This document shows positions 55,492 through 64,000 of a stretch of 64,000 nucleotides of DNA, piece by piece; positions within the stretch are counted from its first letter, which is position 1; each line of letters starts with the position of its first letter. The notes below the pieces were generated by a model, which was given only the letters and a program-made list of their open reading frames with translations, was not told the DNA's origin and did not search any database. Source of the stretch: Juglans regia (Eukaryota; Streptophyta; Magnoliopsida; Fagales; Juglandaceae); contig NC_049903.1 in the NCBI RefSeq assembly GCF_001411555.2, positions 28,343,527 through 28,407,526 of the forward strand, in the 5' to 3' direction. The position numbers and the translations under genes are program-made.

Positions 55492-56984
55492 AAATACTAC
55501 AAATCCTTGGATTTTGTTTTGGTTTTGATGGGTTTGAATTAAAATATATTATTTTTATTGATGTCATGTTTCACAGCTTGAGCAGCTCCACGATGGGTCG
55601 ATTCATTCTTGCGAATATGGAGGAATGAGAGCTCGGAGTGGTGAAAAATACCTCTGATACCTAATTCAGTTTGAGTTTTCAGTCTATGATTTAAGGGATC
55701 TTAAATGAAAGTGCTTAGAAAGTTTTTTGCCCCTTAGAGGGGGGTATATATACCTGGTAGGGGTGGTCCCCTAGCAAGCCGATTGTGGTGATGTCGCTCC
55801 ATATTCAGGTTGTGCCTTCTTCCAACATTCTGTCACGTCCATGTCTGATCGTGACAACTGCTGACAGCCCATGGTTCACGTCGAGGCGTGTCTGTCTCCG
55901 ACCTTCATTAAATGCAGCGTGGTCTCGGCCTAGTGCACCCACCTTCGAGGTCTGTCCAGGAACTAGGGTTGTCCATAACCCTGCGTATATGGATTGTCGA
56001 CCAATAGACGTGTCAAACCTTCTAACTCAGGGTCCACGTCCTGCACGTGCTACTTTGCTGCTTCTTTCTGAATTTTCTGGGCCGACCTCACCCTTTTTAG
56101 CCCGACCCATTCTATAATTTCATACTAATTTCCTTCTACCGGCTACCCTTAGACCCATTGGTGCCTCGTAGGCTAGGCCTGTATGGTTTGGCCCGACACT
56201 GAGAACGTCCTCCCTCACAATTTTGTTATGAAATTACAAAATAATTATAAATGAGTTGTAACTCTATCACTTCTAATTAATCAGATTGATAATGCATACA
56301 TTCAAAACTGGGCCTTTTTTGTGCCCTCTCACGTACGGCTGATGTCCGATGCATACGTTTGCCTAAGGAATATATCAACAGGTTTGCTTCTGCTCTATAT
56401 TTGCAGTCTCAGTAGTTGAATTATGCAAAAGAATTTTATTGCATGTTGGGTTTGAAGGAGACATGGCTGTCTCTTTTGGTCCCTTTAATGGTGTGTTTGT
56501 CCCCATGAGAAATCATCTTTCATTTACACGTTCGTTTGGATTCATATACAGACTTTTATGTTCGTTTTGGGAACCTACACTCGATGCTCTTTAGAGTTTT
56601 TTCAAGTCTTTTGTCGAAACATTTAACAGCCCTCAGATCCATCAGTTTCTGAAACCCACGCAAGTACAGCGTTCCTTTTCTAGTGGGAGGGTGATTTCCA
56701 CCTCAATAATTGTGCGATATAAGTGAGGTTGGGAGTGGTGTCGGTGTGGGGATGGGGATGTAGCTGTCAACTCATTTTTTTTATTTAATTATTATTATAT
56801 TTTTAAAATGTCATAAAAATAAAATAAATAATTTAATTTTTTTAAATTTTAAAATAAAAATAATATTAAAAAATATATTTTAATAATATTTTATTTAACT
56901 TTTAATTTTAATTTTAATTTAAATTCTTCTCATCTCATCTATAAAAATAAATGAGATCTGAGTGATTGTTAGTAGTTCAATTTT
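55492..56984. other. Intergenic with a GC-richer island, possible old LTR
   Basis: The part 55,570-56,220 is GC-richer, with GGGGTATATATACC as a possible TATA box and many short pyrimidine stretches. It may be an LTR or a dead promoter. The 110-codon frame at 55,785-56,117 has no relative I recognise. A degraded Tourist-like copy lies at about 56,755-56,955. Confidence 0.35.
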
Positions 56985-57440
56985 TTCGATTTACTTTTAT
57001 TTGAATATGAGCGGTTGGAGTTTTTTTTATTAAGTTTAATTTTGTATATATGAACAACTCATTTAATAATAGGAGTGAATTCGAATTTATTCAGGAACTA
57101 CTTTTTATTAAGCTAATATTATATTTTCACGAACAAATTTTGACTTTTTGCTAATATGTTTATAAATTAGTTCATATATACGTATCAATAATAATATTTG
57201 TAAGGATTCAAGTAACATATTTAGTATTAGGAAGTTAATTTCTCCAAATCTTTTAAATATTGAAAACACTCTCATTATAAATATAGAAATAATACTATAA
57301 AAATGTAACAAATACAAAATTATTCGAATTTATACGAGTCGAGCCGAGCCGAGTTTTATACTTGTTTTATGGTTAAATAATTGATCATAATTTTGTGTTC
57401 AAGAAAAGTTCGTTTAATAAAAGAATCATATCGAACTCAG
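56985..57440. repeat. CGAGT-rich dispersed repeat, uninterrupted copy
   Basis: Parallel to 49,300-50,660 without the Pack-MULE. Contains TTCGAATTTATACGAGTCGAG and GAGCCGAGCCGAGTTTTATAC. Confidence 0.55.
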
Positions 57441-57444
57441 TTTA

Positions 57445-57634
57445 GGTTGTGTTTGGATGTTGAAGTAAGTTGAGTTGAGTTGAGTTGAGATGATAAAATA
57501 TTGTTAGAATATTATTTTTTAATATTATTATTATTTTAAAATTTGAAAAAGTTGAATTGTTTATTATATTTTGTATTGGAATTTGAAAAAGTTGTTGAGA
57601 TGAGTTGAGATGAGTTTGGCAACCAAACTCACCC
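57445..57634. mobile_element. Tourist-like MITE, sister of the PSF1 insertion
   Basis: GGTTGTGTTTGGATGTTGAAG at the left and GGCAACCAAACTCACCC at the right. The body (GATAAAATATTGTTAGAATA, TTGAAAAAGTTGAATTG) is nearly the same as that at 45,504-45,703. About 190 bases. Confidence 0.8.
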
Positions 57635-57835
57635 TAATATCAAACCTAGGCTTGTCGAATGTCCTTATTTATTTACAGGCGCCATTGGTCTCACCTCTCG
57701 AACAAGCGACTTCGGGTGTCTGCCGAAGCAGGCGTGCATGGCAAGCAATTTAGATAGAGAATCTTAAGTTCATTCCCATTCAAGAAAATGATGCTTTATT
57801 GAAGCATATAAAACTGAAAACACAATTTCTTTAGA

Positions 57836-58022
57836 TCTCTTTTGGTTATACAGATAAAGTAAAATTAGATAAAAGTTAAAAATATTGATAGAATATAAGT
57901 TTTTAATATTATTTTAAAATTTAAAAAAATTAAATTATTTATTATATTTTAAAAGAGAATTTAAAAAATTTATAATAATAAAAAAAGATGAGAATCTCAT
58001 CTTGATAACCAAATCAGTCTTA
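57836..58022. repeat. Tourist-like MITE, degraded
   Basis: TCTCTTTTGGTTATACAGATAA faces ATCTTGATAACCAAATCAG. Family-type AT-rich body. Confidence 0.55.
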
Positions 58023-59242
58023 GCTTTCCTCGAACATTGTTTAAAAAATAAGATAATTTCATTTTCATAGTAAATTGTCTCATCTCTATTTATATGCATC
58101 ATTCTTACTACAGAAAAAAATAGGGTTGTCTTACTTCTCTAATACCTGAAATCATTCTTTGATTATAATTTTTTTGAATTTAATCATTTTGAAATTATGA
58201 CCAGCTTGTACAAACTTTGGCCCAAATCAAAATTTCTCCAAATTATTTCTAAACATTCTAGGGAAGAAACAATCATTGTTTAATGTAATAAAAACTCTAT
58301 ATACTACACTGTTATCTCGCACACGATCTATTGTTTTGATGTGACAATATAAATTAACCTTGATTTAAAAAAATAAATAAATTATCGGTCCAAGGTTGGA
58401 CAATATATAGGACATTAATTAGCATAATAAAATAAGAATGAAATGAAAAATATAGCATATAAGGATAATTCATGACAATCCTATTGTGGGAGATGACATG
58501 CCACAATCAAAGTTGGAGAAGAGCATGAAGACATGACAGTTCATCATCCATCGACAAGAGGACACAAGCCCATAGGCTCACATATATAGGCATTTTAGTG
58601 TTGGGGTAACTTTAAGTTCTGACTAGTCTTGCTCACCTCTTCTTTTAACAAGATAATGCACCTTGGAAAGTAGAGACTTTTAGGCCCTTTTTCACTTTTT
58701 TTGGGCCAAAAGACGTTCTCTCCCGGAAGCAACTCTCTTTCAAGAATACTTTCCTAGTTACTAATGACGTGGAGACTCGGACAAAACATGCATAGGAATA
58801 GAGGTAGATGAGCAGAAAGCATCAAGATATACGACCTCTCTTCCTACTCTAGGTAAAGGAAATAGTCCAGGAAACGAAACACGACCTGCAAGAGAGCCCT
58901 ATCTTCATGTAAAAACAGTGCAATAGTTCCAAAAGCAAACTCAAAGCTAGTCTATAATCATCTTTGTTTTGGTCTGTATAAAGTTTATAAATAAAAAGGT
59001 AGGTATATATATTCCAAGTATACAGGATGCATACAAGAGGAAGGATGTATAATCATTTTGATACTTATTGACTTGATAATAAGGATACTGACAACTTTAA
59101 CTAACTTCAGTAGCATTAAAACTTCGCCTTTTAACTTCATAGGCCCGTCCAACCTCAAAGAAAGCACGTCCAGACTAAGTTTGGACTCTCAGGATCAAGT
59201 ATGATTGCCTGCAGGCTCTTGAATTTGGAGTGATGTCTCTAA
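58023..59242. other. Intergenic, no gene seen
   Basis: AT-rich, then mixed sequence. No protein resemblance in any frame I read. Confidence 0.45.
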
Positions 59243-60602
59243 TTATAAGCTTGCTTCCAACTCATTTAGTTCATTCATGTCAAGTTCATCATCTTCGTCT
59301 TCTGCAGCATCATCAGGTGATCATTAACCTGATGTTGAAAGCAATTAAAACATGGGCATCATGACATTGCAAAGATCATGTACGCTTAGTCCACTTTATT
59401 TATATACCAGACCCGTATTTTACATCCCAAACAAAGCAAAACTACCAGGAAAATATCAATCAATGCCCCAATTCATTGGCTGAATCAAGATCAAAACATA
59501 TCCTGCATGTATACTTCGGCAGGAACATGAACAAAATAATTGGGCAACCATATTAACAGCATTTCCAAAACCAAAATGTGACATGGAAGTTGACGCAATG
59601 AGGACATTCTTCTGATATCAGTACATATCAGCCACTATATTCCAAACTTATATTTGGGCCCATTTGCATGTATCAGCAGTTCTCTGCAAAGTGACAGTAG
59701 CAGAAACTAACATGCATAGCATCAAAGGATAACATTTCATCCATCAGGGTAGCTAGTGAAGGATGAAAGGGGGATCTAGGGAAAAGACGAAGGGCGACAA
59801 CTCATTTTTGCTCAGAAACATCAGATTATGGCCCTCTTTCATATGTCTCAGCATCATACAAGACAAGCTAGATTTCGACAGGAACAGCTCACGGCCACTG
59901 AAATGGAGGCAAAAAAGTATATGTTCAGAAAATAACATCAAACATACTGGACACCTGCCTTTTTTCCAAGCAGTATCTATTCTCCTTTAAAAAGGTGAGG
60001 TACATGAGAGAGGTAGAGAATATACCTCATATGGTCATTCTTAGCTCTCTCTCTCTAGTTTGTTTTCACAAATTTTTTTAATTTTTCTCAATTCATCTCA
60101 TCTCATCATTATATTTTTTCTAAATTATCACGTAAAATTAAATAAATAATTTATTTTTTTCAAATACCAAAATAAAAATAATATTAAAAAAATATATTCT
60201 AATAATATTTTATTCAACTTTTAATTTTAATCTTAACTCATCTCATCCACAAAAACAAAAGAAGCATTTTTTTCTTCCATTGCATAAACAACTCGGGTGT
60301 CATAAGAGTTGTGGTAGTCAATTTTTCACGCTAGAGTGAAAAAAAAATATTTAATTAATTTTCCTGGAGGAAGAGCATGCGGCCTGTAATGGCAGTCTTG
60401 ACCCCCCATCTGGGCAGACCCAAAACCAACCATATTGTTTCTTCTCCACTGCTTCTAAAAAGTAGATACAAACCTGCTTGATACTTGAAGAACATTCATT
60501 TTCCTGTACTTCAATTTTTTTCCCCAATGTGTATGTCACCAAGCTGATGGGAAACAAAGTTTCCAACAACAATCCACCCTTGCAAATTTGGGATGGGCTC
60601 AT
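59243..60602 (-). pseudogene. CCCH zinc-finger (ZC3H15 / C3H21-like) pseudogene
   Basis: Three minus-strand pieces in family order. At about 60,475-60,361: [20 protein letters not shown], then after a one-base shift [13 protein letters not shown], the CCCH finger typical of ZC3H15 homologues. At about 59,900-59,835: SGRELFLSKSSLS, then after a shift YDAETYER, matching the SGRELF block. At about 59,320-59,243: PDDAAEDEDDELDMNELNEL then EASL and a stop, the acidic C-terminus. The family partners the GTPase DRG1 in translation. Intervening exons are missing or unreadable, and frameshifts are present. A Tourist-like copy sits at about 60,078-60,262. Confidence 0.72.
60078..60262. repeat. Tourist-like MITE remnant in the zinc-finger pseudogene
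   Basis: CAATTCATCTCATCTCATC on one side and TCTTAACTCATCTCATCC on the other, with the family's AATAATATTAAAAAAATATA body. Confidence 0.5.
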
Positions 60603-60860
60603 TTACAATTGAATTTATATAGGCCTAGAACAATTCTTTTTAAATCTTCCACTTAACATTGATAATTTTCCAATTAGATTCCTCTTAGGTTTCCAAATAG
60701 ATTTTAAATGGCTTATGTTTCAAATACCTATATACATTCTCTCTCAGTTTTAAACTAGTTGCAGCTTCTCATTTTATTGGCTAACTACTAGACAAGAACT
60801 AGAGAATCAAAAGGAATGCGTTCCACTAACTCAACTCATGCAGCCCACCAAAGAACATAT

Positions 60861-60902
<42 letters not shown>

Positions 60903-61166
60903 TCAGTTTTTAATTTCTTGGAAAATTCTCTCTCAAGGGCATTCTATGGCCAAAGTTGTTTTTGTCACTTCCATGCTTCAAAAGAGATGCTTTCTCATGT
61001 CAAAGAGCATTGATCCTTTATCTCTACCAAGTAACAACTATTGCCAGAGTTACTCGTTCTTTCGTGCGTTGATGAATAATAATGGACCTGTTCATGCAAG
61101 CTCAGTGGAAGCAAACAGAACATCTCTAGCAACAATATTTACCAATCACCAATATGTCTTATATGT
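60603..61166. other. Intergenic with (GA)n microsatellite
   Basis: (GA)n at about 60,866-60,899. The 118-codon plus frame 60,838-61,194 starts through the repeat and has no known relative; not annotated as a gene. Confidence 0.45.
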
Positions 61167-61440
61167 GAAATCATTACGTGTTTTAAAAGTTTAAGCGGAT
61201 GGGAAGATATATATTTTATTATTTATTTTATATATTAACACTCCTTTCACGTGTGAGCCAGACTCCCCCTCAATGGGTAGTCCAATATGTGGAATATTTA
61301 ATTAAATGAGATAAAATGTAGAGTCAACGTTCGAACTTAGTACCTTTGCTTTGATACCATGTGAAATCATTATTTGTCTAAAAAATTAAATTGATGAAAA
61401 AATATAGATTTTATTATTTATTTTATATTTTAGTACTATA
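61167..61440. repeat. Repeat with duplicated ends
   Basis: GTGAAATCATTA and TTTTATTATTTATTTTATAT occur at 61,167-61,236 and again at 61,362-61,431 in the same order, about 195 bases apart. Between them CAACGTTCGAACTTAGTACC is B-box-like. It could be a tandem or SINE-derived repeat. Confidence 0.5.
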
Positions 61441-62980
61441 ATATGTAGAAAAGTATGAGATTGAGCACTAAGAATGAAGAGAAAAATGTGAAAAATCCAT
61501 TTTCCACAAACAAAATATTTATACACTGTAGAGATAACATTATAAAGACCACTTACATTATCAGTTGGCTTGTTCTGCTTATACTTAGTTTTCTTTGATT
61601 CAACAGTCTTCTCTAAATTCTATTGATCCCCCATTGTTTCTTCAAAATGAAAGAAGTCATGTGAAGCTCGCAATGAAGTTAAAGAAATCGAAGTATAGTA
61701 AAATAGCAACCAAAGATGGTAAGTTTCCTCTTCAATACCTTGGTCACGCTTGTCACTGTTTTGTTGCCCTAGCCGAACCCTACTTCCATTTGAATTTGAA
61801 TTCAAATTTCGGCACTCCTTGCCTAATTTGAATTGTCCTAACCGAACACTCCACTTGCCTAATTAAGGTTTCTATAATCTAGGAATCCTAATTGACCAAA
61901 GTCTTACTTCCCTAGCCGCCCAACACTCTTGCTCTAAGTCCAAAACCATAATCCTAAACCCTAGGTGTCCATCATCATCTTCCCAACATTAAACCCTAAA
62001 CTCAAGTGGCGCCAACCCTAGTGTTCCCATCTTACCATTTTTGTCACTTATCATAAATAGCCCTATCATCCACATAAGCCATAGCCGTCCATCTCAAGGC
62101 TCCATAAGGTGATTATTTCCTTTTAGGAGTCTTGACATCCTCTTACTATATTCAAATTCAAATCCCAAATCCAAATCCCTCAATTTAAGGAATTGCAAAT
62201 CCTCTTCAATTCCTTAAATCACTCTTCCTACAATCTCTCTAAGTCAACTATTGACTTATTATTTTAATTCAAATTCAAACTTCCATCTTCCCTCGAAGAT
62301 TCCTTCCATTTTGCAAACTTTCCATATCCATTCCTAAACCAACCAAACCCTAGCCAACTCCCTCCAACTCGCCAACCCTAATTCCACCACACCAATTCGG
62401 CAACCCTGGGTGTTCCTTAGCCACCAAACCCTAGCCTCACTCTTCCATCTCATTCCCAAACCTTAACATCATCCTAAACTCCAACCTAAGCCAACTTTTG
62501 TAAATCTCGAAATCCACCTTAGCCACCCCACAAAACCCTAGCTACACTACACCATATCTACCCTAATCACCATCCAAGTGGCCCAAACATCAAGGGCAAC
62601 CCTTAAGTCATTCCCATTGCATCAAACACCCAGAATCATCTCTTAGAACACTCATATTCCATCATCTTGGTACTTCACTCAAGAACAAGTCTAGCCACCC
62701 ACATTGATTTGCCTTAGCCTAAATACTTAGTCTACCCAAGTGCATCATCATTCCATCACTCAAACATCATCCTTTTGTGGAAGGCCAAGCAAGTTGGCAA
62801 GATCACTCGGTCGTCATCTTCACCAAGGCAAGCTCGTGGACCTTAATGTTAGGGATAAGACCGGGGTCCCTAACACCTAAACTCAAACCCTAAGCCAACT
62901 CTTGCAAATCTCGAAATCCACCCTAGCCACCTCACAAAACCCTAGCCACAAAGATCAATCTTTTCCTCCCTTCCTCTGAA
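61441..62980. other. C/A-rich noncoding block with an internal duplication
   Basis: The plus strand is rich in CCCTAGCC and AACCCTA words. AAATCTCGAAATCCACC with CTAGCCACCTCACAAAACCC occurs near 62,501-62,545 and again near 62,909-62,950. No protein is readable. The words resemble plant 5' leader and LTR text rather than an ordered telomere repeat. Confidence 0.45.
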
Positions 62981-64000
62981 CATTCAAATCATGTGAAAAT
63001 TTGCATTTAAAAACCACTTTATAAAATTGACATAATATGGGACTTGGGATCGATCAACACCTGATCACCAACCCAATCATTACAAATTGTGCACCGTCCA
63101 CAAAATGAGTATAACAAAAGAGTAATGTTAGACTCTACTATGCATGCCGCCTAGACAATATTAATGTATTTTCTTTTCTTTTTTCTTTCACATATTTTTA
63201 ACATCTTTAAACATTTTTTAAAAATAAAAAAATATCAATACATTAATAGTTAGAACTATTCATCCAAGCAGGTTTTTTCGAAGTCCGGAATCCGGGTTGC
63301 AAAACTCCTGGTACACCTAGTCCTGGTACCGAGTTTTAAACCTGGAATCCAAGTTTACAGCCCTATACCTTTTTTAAAAAAATTTATTTTCTCGTCACAA
63401 TCATAATATTGTGACATATGGCCAAAGACTTCTAAAACTATTGAATTTTTAATGTATTTTATAGTACTAGCTTGGTCATTTTAGTGTCATTGATTGATAA
63501 TTCTTTTAAAATTGATTATGAAACAATATAGGATTTTTTTTTTATTAATTCCATGTAAAATTGATTAGGAACTCTTGAAATTTGTGTCCCAATTCTATGA
63601 CTAAGGATGAGAAAATTGTAGACAAAAAGTAGATAATACTTTTTTTGTAATGATTTCCCACTCTACCCCTTAAATTTATAGGTCTAGTTATAATGAAATA
63701 TTATTACCTTCCAAGGTGGCCACCACTGGATTTTTGACCTTTCAATTTATTGTTGCAGCAGCAGATGAAATCATGAAACAACTTAATATGGAATCATGCA
63801 TATTCCATGCACCAAATGCAAAGAAATCAATTCTCCAATGGTCCTTTAAAAGAAGAGCCGTGCTCGGCTTCGGACAAGAATAAAAAAGTTTTTTTTTTTA
63901 ATTCATTTTTTATATTTTTAAAAAAATATTATATCTCTAAAAAAACATTTACTTAATCATTAAGTTAAAAAAAAAAAAATTGTCGGGATCCAACTCTCAA
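62981..64000. other. Intergenic, no gene seen
   Basis: AT-rich. 63,121-63,270 resembles the A/T-rich MITE type at 51,615-51,835 (ATGTTAGACTC.. and AATAAAAAAATATCAATAC). Nothing coding up to the window end. Confidence 0.45.

Noticed and set aside
61920..62950. Interstitial telomere repeat (AAACCCTA words)
   Set aside because: The words are irregularly spaced and mostly CCCTAGCC, not ordered CCCTAAA units.
1..64000. CRISPR array, tRNA or rRNA genes, organelle-derived insert
   Set aside because: No regularly spaced repeats with unique spacers, no cloverleaf with a proper acceptor stem, and no recognisable organellar genes were seen.

Overview
This is nuclear DNA of a eudicot plant: AT-rich, dense in transposable elements, with intron-containing plant gene families, plant-type LINEs, and Ty1-copia and Ty3-gypsy elements. 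A Tourist-like MITE family with termini related to GTTTGGTTACAC and an internal ATGAGATGAGATG-type motif recurs about a dozen times. It reminds me of woody Fagales genomes such as the walnut/hickory group, but that is a weak inference. I see no bacterial genes, CRISPR arrays, rRNA or convincing tRNA genes.

Layout. 0-8 kb: gene-free MITE territory, including four hAT-type elements with 8-bp target duplications, one nested in another. 8.07-13.92 kb: a full-length but decayed L1-type LINE on the minus strand, bounded by a 10-bp duplication. 14-21 kb: remnants of a minus-strand copia element, then a 5'-truncated plus-strand copia element with a 3' LTR, then a duplicated segment carrying a solo LTR. 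22-30.2 kb: the upstream region and gene of a pentatricopeptide-repeat (PPR) protein resembling Arabidopsis At2g30780. Upstream of it, a short LINE insertion is itself split by a complete, internally deleted Ty3-gypsy element with two LTRs. 31.3-33.7 kb: broken pieces of a LEC14B-type WD40 gene, one exon inverted relative to the rest. 35-40.5 kb: LINE RNase H fragments, a truncated copia element, and a Tourist MITE that carries a tRNA-derived SINE. 40.6-46.2 kb: a PSF1 (GINS1) gene whose exons are all recognisable. It is damaged by a LINE in intron 1, a MITE in a coding exon, and a duplication that shifts the frame. 48.9-50.5 kb: a CACTA-type terminus, then a Pack-MULE with a perfect 9-bp duplication carrying a fragment of a ROOT UVB SENSITIVE (DUF647) gene. 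52.1 kb: a small intact basic-protein gene. 54-58 kb: more MITEs. 59.2-60.6 kb: a pseudogene of a CCCH zinc-finger protein (ZC3H15 / Arabidopsis C3H21 type). 61-64 kb: noncoding repeats.

Only two loci look intact: the PPR gene (27.9-30.2 kb) and the 63-residue basic protein (52.1 kb). PSF1 would belong to the CMG replicative helicase, but this copy is probably not fully functional. The genes do not form a pathway. What organises the window is nested transposition: many insertions can be ordered in time from their target duplications.
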